Shown one piece after another: positions 16,442-24,604 of a stretch of DNA of 58,085 bases. Under the pieces are notes generated by a model that saw only the letters and a list, made by a program, of their open reading frames with translations, searched no databases and was not told where the DNA came from. Every line of letters starts with the position of its first letter. Position 1 is the stretch's first letter. Where the stretch lies: IMG/VR virus record IMGVR_UViG_3300047199_000067, positions 1 to 58,085 of that record; one strand, 5' to 3'. The position numbers and the translations under genes were made by a program. This stretch comes from a virus.

Positions 16442-16914
16442 GCATAATCAAGAACGCAAAGAAGGAATTGCAAGAGGCATATAAACAGAGCGGTGTCCTT
16501 ATCATCAATGAAGCACTTGAAATCATAGACAAGTATCAAACCACAGAGGAAGGGTCGTTGCCTGAATTTGGTATTAAGATGATGCAAGAGGACGCAATGG
16601 TTCTTACGGCTTTGAATTTTACTTTGCAATCATATTGGATACAGTATGAGGCGGAGGCAGATAAGGCAAAGGCAAAGATAAAGTTCGAGAAGGCAAGGCA
16701 GTTTAATCTATTGAAGAAGTCCGATACGAAGAAGTCAGACAAGGTGTGCGAGTATGAGGCGGATGAGGCTACCTATCAATTTATATTGGAGGAGATAGAC
16801 AAAAGGAAAGCCTCAAGGTATCTTGATGTTGCCTGGCAACGGACGGTAGACGTAGTCAATATGTTAAAGAAGATGGTAGAGAGGGCGATGTGGCAAGGTC
16901 CGCAACCAACATAA
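16438..16914 (+). CDS. Hypothetical protein
   Basis: 158 residues, Lys-rich and largely helical (KAKAKIKFEKARQFNLLK). Starts in an ATGA overlap with the polymerase gene, behind AGGAGGCGGT, so it is probably part of the same transcript. No recognised domain. Confidence 0.55.
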   Translation: MSIIKNAKKELQEAYKQSGVLIINEALEIIDKYQTTEEGSLPEFGIKMMQEDAMVLTALNFTLQSYWIQYEAEADKAKAKIKFEKARQFNLLKKSDTKKSDKVCEYEADEATYQFILEEIDKRKASRYLDVAWQRTVDVVNMLKKMVERAMWQGPQPT

Positions 16915-16917
16915 GTT

Positions 16918-16979
16918 CCCCGTATAAGCGTGCAAATGAACAGGCTGTCATAAGGAAGTACCTTACAGCCTGTTCGGGG
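16918..16979 (+). promoter_or_regulatory. Long inverted repeat after the polymerase operon
   Basis: GAACAGGCTGT (16938) pairs perfectly with ACAGCCTGTTC (16965); AAGG/CCTT extends it inward and CCCCG/CGGGG closes it outside. No T run follows, so it is not a classical terminator. It may stabilise mRNA ends, be a processing site or bind a protein. Confidence 0.6.
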
Positions 16980-17122
16980 TAATCCATATGAAGATAGGCA
17001 CAAAGACATCGTACAATATGTTAGTATATCTCGTTACCTGGGGTAATCCGAGAGAGAAGAAAGAAGCAAAGGTAGAATTGAGTAGCAGGGCAGGGGACAA
17101 TAACGAGAAAGGAGGTGAAGAT

Positions 17123-17335
17123 ATGGCGAAGAAGACCGTCGCAGAACCAAAGACCCAACCGACGAAGGCAGAAGCAAAGGCAGAACGGCGGCACGAGGTT
17201 TTTAAGGTTAGGAGTAAGGGCGACCTCGGAGTGCCATCGAGAGTGGCACAGGAGGCGGGTATAATAGCAGGGAGTAAGTTTACCTGCAAGGCAACAGGTA
17301 ACGCAGGCGAGATACTTGTGCAATTAGCGCAATAA
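17123..17335 (+). CDS. AbrB/SpoVT-like small protein
   Basis: 70 residues from ATG 17123, chosen because AAAGGAGGTGAAG precedes it perfectly; an upstream in-frame ATG (16988) lacks support. After a Lys/Ala-rich N-terminal tail, GDLGVPSRVAQEAGIIAGSK and ILVQLAQ resemble the swapped-hairpin AbrB fold (DNA-binding transition regulators or antitoxins). Weak resemblance only. Confidence 0.5.
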   Translation: MAKKTVAEPKTQPTKAEAKAERRHEVFKVRSKGDLGVPSRVAQEAGIIAGSKFTCKATGNAGEILVQLAQ

Positions 17336-17351
17336 AGGGGAGGAAGATAAA

Positions 17352-17585
17352 TTGAAAATACTTACAATATCAAAAACGTACGCTCGCAACGTGACAGGAC
17401 CTAAACAGTACCAGTCGAGACGGTTCGAAACCACGTTGACGACAGAAGTGCCGACTGAAGCACAGGCGGAGACCCCTGAAGGAAAGCAGAAATTTATTGA
17501 GCTATCCGACAGGATGAATAAGGCAGTTCAGGCTATCGTAGAAAGGGACGCTGCGCCAGCAGTACAGGAGGCAGAACAGCAATAA
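17352..17585 (+). CDS. Hypothetical protein
   Basis: 77 residues starting at TTG 17352, with GGGGAGG 8 bases upstream. C-terminal half helical and acidic (MNKAVQAIVERDAAP). It lies just before the SSB-like gene; function unknown. Confidence 0.5.
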   Translation: MKILTISKTYARNVTGPKQYQSRRFETTLTTEVPTEAQAETPEGKQKFIELSDRMNKAVQAIVERDAAPAVQEAEQQ

Positions 17586-17616
17586 GGGTAACCAAATTTG
17601 AAAGAAGGAGATACGG

Positions 17617-18141
17617 ATGGCAAAGTATAAGGTAAAGGAAAAAGATTTTGAGACGCCTCCTGAAAATGTTTATGCTATGGATTTGGTCGGCATAGACAGT
17701 ATGGAGGGCAGGAAAGGACCGTTCTTGAGATGGAGATTTGTAATAGCTGATATTTCAGAGCAGGATAAATACGCAGGGGTATTCGTAACAGCTATTACTC
17801 CTATGATGCCGACAATGAATAACAGGTTCGGTAAGTTCCTGCAAGTGCTATACCCTGCAACACAGATTGGGGCAGAGGGCGATACAGAGAAGATAATTGA
17901 TAGTAAGTTCAGGGTCAAGGGCTTTGTTGAGCATAACAAGACCATAGACAAGGGAGAGGAGATTATCTACTGTAACTGCTCGAAGTTCCTTGAAGGTTCT
18001 GCACAGGCAGGCGTAGGGTGCGGGCGTCAGGATTTGGACGCAGACGGGAAGATGAAAAGACCTCAAGAGCAACAACAGGCACAGCCAGCAGGGAAGCAAC
18101 CGCCAGCGGCGGCACCTACGGTTGACGCGATACCTTGGTAA
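17617..18141 (+). CDS. SSB-like single-stranded DNA-binding protein
   Basis: 174 residues. Residues 1-125 look like an OB-type beta domain (FLRWRFVIADI, FRVKGFVEHNK). A Gln/Pro/Ala-rich linker follows, and the protein ends DAIPW, which resembles the acidic IPF tip used by SSB proteins to recruit partners. Position between polymerase and recombination ATPase fits. The assignment rests on architecture rather than a diagnostic motif. Confidence 0.5.
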   Translation: MAKYKVKEKDFETPPENVYAMDLVGIDSMEGRKGPFLRWRFVIADISEQDKYAGVFVTAITPMMPTMNNRFGKFLQVLYPATQIGAEGDTEKIIDSKFRVKGFVEHNKTIDKGEEIIYCNCSKFLEGSAQAGVGCGRQDLDADGKMKRPQEQQQAQPAGKQPPAAAPTVDAIPW

Positions 18142-18145
18142 TAAG

Positions 18146-19255
18146 ATGTGGATACTGAAAGTAGACATAGAAAACTTTCAAAAGCATAGCAAGTTCGTGG
18201 CAGAGTTTACTCCGCACGTTAATTGTATCATAGGTGAAACCGATAAGGGTAAATCCTGCCTCGTTCGTGCTATTAAGTGGGTGCTATTCAACGAACCCAA
18301 AGGAGATATAGTCCGTAAATCGGGGACGAGAGAGACTCGTGTTACTCTCGTCCTTGATAACGGGTACACGGTTACAAGGATAAAGTCTTCAAAGGAGAAC
18401 GCTTATATAATCAATGAAACAAGATATGATAGCTTTGGGAAGGATATACCAGAGGAAGTAACGAGAGTGCTTTCGGCTATCCCTATGGTAGTTGAGAAAG
18501 ACGGAATTATACTTAACATATCAGACCAATTAGCCCCGCCGTTTTTATTAAGTGAAAGCGGAGGGCTACGGATGAAGGTCTTGAACAAGCTCATAGGGAG
18601 CGATATTTTAGACTTTGTAGCGGTAGATTTGAATAAAGATATATTGAGGATAGGGAGAGAGGAGAAGGTTGTAGCAGAGACTCTTGCGAAGAATAGGGTA
18701 GAGCTTAGCGGGACAGAAGCAGACCTCTATGCTAAGTCAAAGGTTTTAAGAGACGTACAAGCCCTTTATGAGAAATTATCTCAAAAAGTGAAGGTATATG
18801 AGCAGGTACAGGGGTTATATGTGGGGGCGAAAGCCAAATCCGAAGAAATAGGCAGGGCAGACAGTGAACTCAAAACTATTGCCCTGCCTGTCGGCATTGA
18901 GGAGCTGTCAACCATAGCCGTCAGGTTTACAAAAGTATTGGAAGTCTTTACAAGGGTTGTAGATACGAAAAAAGAGATAGAGGCAACGGCTATGAGGGCT
19001 GAAAGTATGGTCATACCAGAAGACCTTGAAATCTATATATCCCTGGCAACGGCATTTCAGAGTGCTAAAATCCTGCACCAGAAGGCGTCTGCTGGGCGAA
19101 CGGAGATAAGGGCGACCATAGAGACCCTTGGGGTATTGGGTACGGGAATAGGACAGTTAAAAGGGCGGTATAGCGAAATTTTAAAGCAGTACGGCAAATG
19201 CCCTGTGTGTCATACGGAGGTTACGCAAGAGGTCTTGGATAGGATAGAATTATGA
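18146..19255 (+). CDS. Rad50/SbcC-like ATPase, N-terminal half
   Basis: 369 residues from ATG 18146. It opens like SbcC/Rad50 (MWILKVDIENFQKH) with Walker A GETDKGKS at 30-37, then coiled-coil segments. It stops at a zinc-hook-like CPVC (Cys 352 and 355), exactly where a Rad50 polypeptide would turn back. The C-terminal lobe (ABC signature, Walker B) is missing here and is found in the separate gene at 26999. With the SbcD-like nuclease at 25363 this should form an Mre11-Rad50-like DNA end-processing complex. Confidence 0.8.
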   Translation: MWILKVDIENFQKHSKFVAEFTPHVNCIIGETDKGKSCLVRAIKWVLFNEPKGDIVRKSGTRETRVTLVLDNGYTVTRIKSSKENAYIINETRYDSFGKDIPEEVTRVLSAIPMVVEKDGIILNISDQLAPPFLLSESGGLRMKVLNKLIGSDILDFVAVDLNKDILRIGREEKVVAETLAKNRVELSGTEADLYAKSKVLRDVQALYEKLSQKVKVYEQVQGLYVGAKAKSEEIGRADSELKTIALPVGIEELSTIAVRFTKVLEVFTRVVDTKKEIEATAMRAESMVIPEDLEIYISLATAFQSAKILHQKASAGRTEIRATIETLGVLGTGIGQLKGRYSEILKQYGKCPVCHTEVTQEVLDRIEL

Positions 19256-19407
19256 GCGATGTCTTGGTGGAGCAATTAACATATAAGGGTCAGAAACTAA
19301 CGGAGTTATCACGTGAGGAGTTGATAAAGATAATAGCGGTTATGTTCAATATGTATCAAGAAGAAAGAAAGTGGTTCAAACTATTAGTTGCAAAAAGGGA
19401 CAAATGA
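19252..19407 (+). CDS. Small hypothetical protein
   Basis: 51 residues beginning MSDVLVEQLTYKGQKL, helical. Overlaps the upstream and downstream genes by ATGA junctions. Could be a small partner of the recombination genes; no domain recognised. Confidence 0.5.
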   Translation: MSDVLVEQLTYKGQKLTELSREELIKIIAVMFNMYQEERKWFKLLVAKRDK

Positions 19408-19616
19408 TAAAAGCCATAAAGAAGTATCTGAATCATAGGCGTCTTATGCGGACGTTGACATTGTTAAAGCAGTTGGATAATTTTTTAAAGAATACAGGCG
19501 TATCAAGGCAGGAGAGAAGATACTTCTGGCGGGCTATGGCTAAAGACGAGGATAGGGATAAGACGATAGAGCGGATAGCAAAAGAGGCGAAGGAGGTATT
19601 GGGCGATGGAGGCTAA
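19404..19616 (+). CDS. Hypothetical protein
   Basis: 70 residues from ATG 19404 (ATGA overlap). Strongly basic helical N-terminus (KAIKKYLNHRRLMRT), suggesting nucleic-acid contact. No family identified. Confidence 0.5.
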   Translation: MIKAIKKYLNHRRLMRTLTLLKQLDNFLKNTGVSRQERRYFWRAMAKDEDRDKTIERIAKEAKEVLGDGG

Positions 19617-19830
19617 ACCAGTCAACGGCGTAGTAGTTATTAAGTGCGATTTTTGTGAGGCAGAGATAAATAAGTCTGTCGTCCAAGAACAACAGTTAAG
19701 CGGTTGGACGTGGGGGAGGAGAGGTATGGTGATGAGCCTTTCGGGGTGTTATTTAGATACAGGAGAGTGCAGGCACGCTTGTCCGAAAGAGTTATGCAAG
19801 GCGAGGTTATTAGTATGGGCAAGGAGTTAA
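19606..19830 (+). CDS. Small Cys-rich protein
   Basis: 74 residues with CDFC near residue 14 and later Cys at about 48, 55, 59 and 64, a likely zinc site. Ribosome binding site AAGGAGGT in the preceding gene. Unknown function. Confidence 0.55.
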   Translation: MEAKPVNGVVVIKCDFCEAEINKSVVQEQQLSGWTWGRRGMVMSLSGCYLDTGECRHACPKELCKARLLVWARS

Positions 19831-19831
19831 G

Positions 19832-20146
19832 ATGAAGCAGATGTTAAATGCAGAAGTCAACAGCGAGACATTTAAGACGGTTTTACATAAGGCGAGATTA
19901 TTATGCGTGATGGACGCTATGGAGAAGGGCTTATCGCCGACCGTTCATTTCAAAATGACCATAGACTCTATCGACTTTGCCGCACAAGCCATAGCGGGTG
20001 CTATCGCAATACTCCATAGGGATAAGCAGGAGGAGTGCAAGAAGATGTTATTAGCTGATGTGGAAAAGGCGGTTAATCAATATTTAAAGGTCGCAGAGCG
20101 TTGTGTTGAGGTGGCTAAAAAGATGCACGGGGATTTGGAGATATGA
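19832..20146 (+). CDS. Hypothetical protein
   Basis: 104 residues, mainly helical, with AAQAIAGAIAILHRDKQEE in the centre. Stop overlaps the RmlB start. No recognised domain. Confidence 0.55.
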   Translation: MKQMLNAEVNSETFKTVLHKARLLCVMDAMEKGLSPTVHFKMTIDSIDFAAQAIAGAIAILHRDKQEECKKMLLADVEKAVNQYLKVAERCVEVAKKMHGDLEI

Positions 20147-21096
20147 AGATACTTGTAACGGGCGCATTAGGTTTTATCGGGAGTGCTTTTGTAAAATATA
20201 GTCTTGAGAAGATGAACGATATTAGGGTGGTCGGGTTTGACAAGAACGAAGACCAAAGGGCGGTATCGAGGCTGGCAGAGGTCAATGGTAGCCGTAAGTT
20301 TCAGATGATATATGGAGATTTTTGCGAGGACATATCGGAGCTGATGGAGGACGTAGAGGTAGTGTTCCATTTCGGGGCAAAGACTTTTGTTGACCATAGT
20401 GTAAAATCTCCTGAAAGTTTTGTTCGGAATAACATATACGGCACGTTCAATATACTTGAGGAGGTAAGAAAGGCTCGGAAAAGACCCCTGCTCGTATATA
20501 TCAGCACAGATGAAGTGTATGGGCAGACAGAAGGAGAAGCCCCGTTCACGGAGAAATCGGTATTGAATCCTACCAACCCGTATAGTGCGTCAAAGGCGAG
20601 CGCAGAAATGATGGTAATGGCATACGGGAAGTCGTATAATATAGAATACATCATAACAAGGTGTGAGAACAATTACGGCGCATATCAGAACCCGCAGAAG
20701 GTATTGCCGACTTATGTAAAGTATGGTTTACTTAATAAACCGTTGCCTGTATACAGCCCTGGCACTCATAAAAGGAAGTGGCTTTATGTTGACGACCATT
20801 GTAGGGCTTTATGGGAATTGGTCGAGTCGGGGTTCAGAGGCATAGCTAATATCGCAGGAGGGCACGAGTTACAGAATATAGAATTGGCAAGATTAGTGTT
20901 AACAGAGTTAGGTAAGAAGCCCGATATGATAGAAATGACCGACACGGGCAGGATAAGGCCGTTCCACGACAAGCGGTATCATATAAGGTCAATTATATTG
21001 GACTGTCTCGGATGGCAACCAACGACCAATATACAGGAAGGTATGCACAAAACGATAGGGTGGTTCGTGGATAACCAATGGTGGTTAGGGATATGA
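20143..21096 (+). CDS. rmlB: dTDP-glucose 4,6-dehydratase-like (RmlB)
   Basis: 317 residues of an extended short-chain dehydrogenase. NAD-binding GALGFIGS at residues 7-14, STDEVYG with the RmlB-type Asp-Glu pair, and the catalytic YSASK. RCENNYGAYQNP and HKRKWLYVDDH also match the RmlB branch. The reaction expected is dTDP-glucose to dTDP-4-keto-6-deoxyglucose. RmlA, which makes dTDP-glucose, is 1.7 kb downstream, supporting the pathway; RmlC and RmlD are absent. Related epimerases are hard to separate, so the exact sugar is tentative. Confidence 0.82.
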   Translation: MKILVTGALGFIGSAFVKYSLEKMNDIRVVGFDKNEDQRAVSRLAEVNGSRKFQMIYGDFCEDISELMEDVEVVFHFGAKTFVDHSVKSPESFVRNNIYGTFNILEEVRKARKRPLLVYISTDEVYGQTEGEAPFTEKSVLNPTNPYSASKASAEMMVMAYGKSYNIEYIITRCENNYGAYQNPQKVLPTYVKYGLLNKPLPVYSPGTHKRKWLYVDDHCRALWELVESGFRGIANIAGGHELQNIELARLVLTELGKKPDMIEMTDTGRIRPFHDKRYHIRSIILDCLGWQPTTNIQEGMHKTIGWFVDNQWWLGI

Positions 21097-21105
21097 GGAG
21101 AGGCA

Positions 21106-21663
21106 TTGGATATAGCATTAAAGGGTAAGTTTATAAACCATAATTTATGGGAGGCGATTAAAGCTCAAGGTTATTCAAACATCAATGAGTTTTGTCGGGT
21201 CGCTGGTATGAGCGCGTCATTGATAGGGCGATATATTAACCTGAAAAGTATACCTGTACAGAAAAATGTTTGTAAAAAGCTCGAAGAAAAGTTACATTGT
21301 CCGATTGATTATTTATTCCTTGACGATTTGTGCGCTTTTGTGAAGAAGAAACCTATAACAGAGGTATACGCTCATAAACGGGTCGATTTATTATCATTGG
21401 AAAATATCAAAGGTATAAGCTATGTTCCTGATTTGGATTTTGATAAGGCAGGAGAAATAGATAAAGTGCTGGATACTCTTACGAAAAGGGAAAGAAAAGT
21501 AGTAGAGTTGAGATACGGTCTTGATACGAACCCTAAAACATATCAGGAAGTAGGAGAAGAAATGTCCGTAACCCCTGAAAGAGCACGGCAAATAGAATTG
21601 CGTGCGTTACGGAAATTACGTCATCCTATACGGTCGAGAGAATTGGAAGTATATGTTAATTAA
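21106..21663 (+). CDS. HTH plus sigma70 region 4 regulator
   Basis: 185 residues, TTG start behind GAGGAGAGG. Residues about 12-75 resemble an XRE-like HTH ([20 protein letters not shown]). Residues about 120-175 are a clear sigma70 region 4: [15 protein letters not shown] then [19 protein letters not shown] and [10 protein letters not shown], the -35-recognition helix-turn-helix of RpoD. Regions 2 and 3 are absent, so it is not a complete sigma factor. It could redirect host RNA polymerase to phage promoters. Confidence 0.85.
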   Translation: MDIALKGKFINHNLWEAIKAQGYSNINEFCRVAGMSASLIGRYINLKSIPVQKNVCKKLEEKLHCPIDYLFLDDLCAFVKKKPITEVYAHKRVDLLSLENIKGISYVPDLDFDKAGEIDKVLDTLTKRERKVVELRYGLDTNPKTYQEVGEEMSVTPERARQIELRALRKLRHPIRSRELEVYVN

Positions 21664-21678
21664 GAGAGGAGGAAGGCA

Positions 21679-21966
21679 ATGGCAAAGAGAAAGATATATG
21701 CGTTTGACATCACGGAGATAGGTAATATCTTGGTAAACTTAATACAGAATAAGAACGCAGTCAAGGCATTGATAAGGCATAATGACGATAGCCTTATTGA
21801 TGACGGGCTCAATGTTCAGAAGTTGGATATGGCTTTTGAAAAGAACCAGATACAGGTAACGGTTGAACACGATAGTTTTGAGGACGTAAGTGTATATCCG
21901 ATAGTTCCTATGAAATTGGCGGTAGAGACCTTGTCGGATAATTCAACAGGAGTGCAGGTAGAGTGA
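21679..21966 (+). CDS. Hypothetical protein
   Basis: 95 residues, alpha/beta in appearance, beginning MAKRKIYAFDITEIGNIL. Ribosome binding site AGAGGAGGAAGGC. Its stop overlaps a GTG start. Unknown. Confidence 0.55.
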   Translation: MAKRKIYAFDITEIGNILVNLIQNKNAVKALIRHNDDSLIDDGLNVQKLDMAFEKNQIQVTVEHDSFEDVSVYPIVPMKLAVETLSDNSTGVQVE

Positions 21967-22133
21967 AGGTAAAGACAAATAAAGGTTTGGAACTGGAATT
22001 TACTCCCGAAGAACTCCGCCATTTTAAGTTAAATACCCCAGAAGACGTGAGGGGGTTTATAGACAAGATGGAGGAGAAGGGTGAGGTTAAGGTAGGGTTT
22101 GTGAGTCAACCGCAAGCCGAGGGGAGTAAATAG
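21963..22133 (+). CDS. Small hypothetical protein
   Basis: 56 residues, starting at GTG in a GTGA overlap with the previous stop. Contains ELEFTPEELRHFKLNTPED. No domain recognised. Confidence 0.5.
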   Translation: MKVKTNKGLELEFTPEELRHFKLNTPEDVRGFIDKMEEKGEVKVGFVSQPQAEGSK

Positions 22134-22146
22134 AAAGGGGGCTTTG

Positions 22147-22536
22147 ATGGCAAGTCCAAAGGTCAATATATTATGGGCTAAGAAACAGATTAGGCTCATA
22201 ATGGGGAAGGCGTACCTATGCCTGACGTTTGAATTTATCAAGGATATAGTGGATAGGTTCAACCACTACCAATGTTGTATGAAGGATTTGGACAGGAACG
22301 GGATAACTCCTATCAATTGGGAACACGCTTATAGTTATGAGATTGCGCAGCGTATGGGGTATTTGCGGGAGTTCGGAGAAACCAGGAAGATGAAGAAGCT
22401 GGCGAAGATAGCCCGCAAGCGGGGGATGGTCGTCCATTATTTTAAGAGCGGCAGTATAATGGTAATGGATGAAGGAGACTATGAATCGTGGTTATCACAG
22501 AAGGAGGGTTGTAATGGTAAAGCGGTCAGTCAATAA
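22147..22536 (+). CDS. Hypothetical protein
   Basis: 129 residues from ATG 22147 (AAAGGGGGC upstream). Basic, helical, Tyr/His-rich (RFNHYQCCMKDLD, KMKKLAKIARKRG). It overlaps the next gene by 23 bases. Function unknown. Confidence 0.55.
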   Translation: MASPKVNILWAKKQIRLIMGKAYLCLTFEFIKDIVDRFNHYQCCMKDLDRNGITPINWEHAYSYEIAQRMGYLREFGETRKMKKLAKIARKRGMVVHYFKSGSIMVMDEGDYESWLSQKEGCNGKAVSQ

Positions 22537-22801
22537 GAAAGAAAAGGAGATAGCCGATAAGACGGGGCAGTTGTTCGATATTAAGGACACAGACCTCGGC
22601 AAGAGTGCGAAGAAATTTTTAGCACTTCGGGAACAGATAGACAAGGCGAAGGGCGAGCTTGAGAAGGAAGGTATAGCTCTCGTAGAGTTAATGAACAGCG
22701 ACAAGAAGGACAGGATTACCATAGACGGCGTAACCTTATCAATAAAGATTACAATGGCAAGGGTTACAATAGCCATAAAGAAAGCGAAGGATACAGAGTG
22801 A
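22514..22801 (+). CDS. Hypothetical protein
   Basis: 95 residues from ATG 22514, behind AAGGAGGGT. Helical, with FLALREQIDKAKGELEKEGI followed by a short beta part (ITIDGVTLSIKI). Stop overlaps the RmlA GTG start. Confidence 0.55.
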   Translation: MVKRSVNKKEKEIADKTGQLFDIKDTDLGKSAKKFLALREQIDKAKGELEKEGIALVELMNSDKKDRITIDGVTLSIKITMARVTIAIKKAKDTE

Positions 22802-23535
22802 AGACAAAGGGAGTATTGCTCTGTGGAGGGGAAGGAACGAGGCTAAGACCGCTAACTAAAGCCGTCAATAAGCATATGATAAGGATAGGCAATAAACTGA
22901 TGTTGGACTATCCTATCAGTAAGTTTATAGACGCAGGGCTTAGAGATATTCACGTGGTAATCGGCGGCGAGCATTTTGATGCCATAGTAAAGTATCTTGG
23001 GAGTGGCTTTGACAGAGGAGTCAGGTTTACTTATTCAATGCAGGATAGGGCAGGAGGCATAGCAGAGGCGATAGGTCTTGCAGAGCAATTCGCAGACGGG
23101 CATAAGATAGTAGTAATTCTCGGCGATAATATTTTTGAGGCGAGTATATTCCCAGAGGTCGCTGATTTTATAGATTCTAAATGTAAGACAGAGGCAAGGT
23201 TGTTTTATACGCACTCGGATACCCCAGAAAAGTTTGGTTGTCTGGTTTATGGAGACGTGGGCGGTCCTGTTGATATAGTAGAAAAGCCAAAAGCTCCGCC
23301 AAGTAATGATATTGTTACAGGTATATATATGTATACTCCTGATGTATTCGAGGTCATTAAGACATTAAAACCGAGCAACAGAGGCGAGTTAGAGGTTACG
23401 GACTTGAGCCGTTATTATATGCTTAATGACACGTCAGAGTGTGTAATCCACGAATTGAAAGGTTGGTGGTCGGATTGCGGTTCGCTCGAAAGTATAGCGA
23501 AAGCGGAGGTATTAGTCAGGGCTTCAAACTTATAG
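22798..23535 (+). CDS. rmlA: Glucose-1-phosphate thymidylyltransferase-like (RmlA)
   Basis: 245 residues, GTG start in a GTGA overlap. The nucleotide-binding signature GGEGTRLRPLT is at 10-20, ILGDNIFE is the metal-binding Asp strand, and VEKPKAPP is the sugar-phosphate loop. It should join glucose-1-phosphate to dTTP, giving dTDP-glucose for the RmlB gene at 20143. Slightly shorter than cellular RmlA (about 290), lacking part of the C-terminal tetramer region. Confidence 0.85.
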   Translation: MKTKGVLLCGGEGTRLRPLTKAVNKHMIRIGNKLMLDYPISKFIDAGLRDIHVVIGGEHFDAIVKYLGSGFDRGVRFTYSMQDRAGGIAEAIGLAEQFADGHKIVVILGDNIFEASIFPEVADFIDSKCKTEARLFYTHSDTPEKFGCLVYGDVGGPVDIVEKPKAPPSNDIVTGIYMYTPDVFEVIKTLKPSNRGELEVTDLSRYYMLNDTSECVIHELKGWWSDCGSLESIAKAEVLVRASNL

Positions 23536-23564
23536 CAAGCGCAGAGGTTGAGCCTGATGAGGTT

Positions 23565-23750
23565 TTGATTATATCACGCCCTACAGTTGAGCAGGTCAGG
23601 AAGGCAGGAGGTATTAATAATTGGTTGAGGAGGTATCCGCATAAATATACAAAGATTAGGGGGATAAGTGATGGCGACAGACAAAGAGATAAAGTTCTTA
23701 GCAAGAGAGATGGAAAGATACACGGACGCCGAAAAAAGAAAGTTATTTAG
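23565..23750 (+). CDS. Possible small gene, start unclear
   Basis: An open frame runs through the 130-base space between RmlA and the next gene and reads convincingly as protein (EPDEVLIISRPTVEQVRK), but there is no ATG or GTG in place; TTG 23565 is a guess. It would overlap the next gene by about 80 bases. Possibly a remnant. Confidence 0.3.
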   Translation: MIISRPTVEQVRKAGGINNWLRRYPHKYTKIRGISDGDRQRDKVLSKRDGKIHGRRKKKVI

Positions 23751-23859
23751 GAACGTTGATATTATCTGGGCGAGAATAAGGACAATGGCTTTGGACAGGC
23801 ATACTACCATAGAGAATTGTATTATACCTGCCTGTAATGAATACCTGGGGAAAGTCTAA
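23671..23859 (+). CDS. Small hypothetical protein
   Basis: 62 residues from ATG 23671, with AGGGGGATAAG upstream. Basic helical protein (KEIKFLAREMERYTDAEKRK). Stop shares one base with the next ATG. Confidence 0.5.
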   Translation: MATDKEIKFLAREMERYTDAEKRKLFRNVDIIWARIRTMALDRHTTIENCIIPACNEYLGKV

Positions 23860-24224
23860 TGGACGAGAGGCAGTTTGACGAGCTCTATCAACGTATGGTC
23901 GCAGAAGAAAATAAGATAGGGCAGACAAAGGCGAAGGAATATAGCCGTAGTGGTGATAGGCTGGATAATTTTAAACGGCTCGGTAAAGAGTTGGACTTAG
24001 ACCCGAAGAAGGTGCTATGGGTATATCTCAAAAAGCACCTGGATAGTATTGCTTCTTATATCAGGTCAGGGATGGTTCTATCAGAGCCGATTGAGGATAG
24101 GATAAAAGACGCAAGGGTATATCTGGCTTTGTTGAGAGGGTTGGTTGAGGAAGACAAGGGAGCGAAAAAGAAAGTGTCTTTATCCTTGAGTGATTTGAAG
24201 GGTTTAAAGACGGGGAGAATGTAA
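23859..24224 (+). CDS. Nmad1/DUF1599-like protein
   Basis: 121 residues. The core SGDRLDNFKRLGKEL, KKHLDSIASYI and EPIEDRIKDARVYLALLRGL follows the pattern I recall for DUF1599, also called nucleotide modification associated domain 1. The family is linked by comparative genomics to phage nucleotide or base modification, which would fit the 7-deazaguanine genes downstream. Assignment is by remembered pattern only. Confidence 0.55.
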   Translation: MDERQFDELYQRMVAEENKIGQTKAKEYSRSGDRLDNFKRLGKELDLDPKKVLWVYLKKHLDSIASYIRSGMVLSEPIEDRIKDARVYLALLRGLVEEDKGAKKKVSLSLSDLKGLKTGRM

Positions 24225-24225
24225 A

Positions 24226-24366
24226 GTGGCTGTTGGAACAAAAACGAGCTCGTGGCATAAAATTAAGTGTATATTCCTGTGGTTGCTTTTCTGGTATCGA
24301 GATTTAGATTCGGAAAAGCGGCAGGGGTTTTGGTGTCAGAAATGTGGTAGACGATACCCGCAATAA
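24226..24366 (+). CDS. Tiny zinc-finger-like protein
   Basis: 46 residues, GTG start behind GGGGAGAAT. Ends FWCQKCGRRYPQ, a single CxxC knuckle, after a hydrophobic CIFLWLLFWY stretch. Unknown. Confidence 0.45.
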   Translation: MAVGTKTSSWHKIKCIFLWLLFWYRDLDSEKRQGFWCQKCGRRYPQ

Positions 24367-24376
24367 GGAGGGCATT

Positions 24377-24604
24377 ATGGCTGTTACAGGGATAATAGAT
24401 AAGGTCTTACAGATATTGATGTGGATATTTAACCCAACAGCGATGAAGGAACGCAAGCTAAACGAGTTAAGGGCAAAGTTAGCGCAGGTAGAGGACGAAA
24501 GGGAGAAGGCAAGACAGGCTAATGACAATGCCTTGTATATGCAAAAGGAGCAGGAAAGAAATGAGATACTTAAAGAGATTGCTCGTATTAGCGGTAATAA
24601 GTAG
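24377..24604 (+). CDS. Small protein: hydrophobic N-terminus plus coiled coil (possible i-spanin)
   Basis: 75 residues from ATG 24377 (AAGGAGGGC). Residues 3-18 are hydrophobic (VTGIIDKVLQILMWIF), followed by a long charged helix (KLNELRAKLAQVEDEREKA). The following gene, starting inside it, encodes a small lipoprotein. Membrane anchor plus coiled coil overlapping a lipoprotein is the layout of Rz/Rz1 spanins, but no endolysin or holin is adjacent, so this is tentative. Confidence 0.5.
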   Translation: MAVTGIIDKVLQILMWIFNPTAMKERKLNELRAKLAQVEDEREKARQANDNALYMQKEQERNEILKEIARISGNK

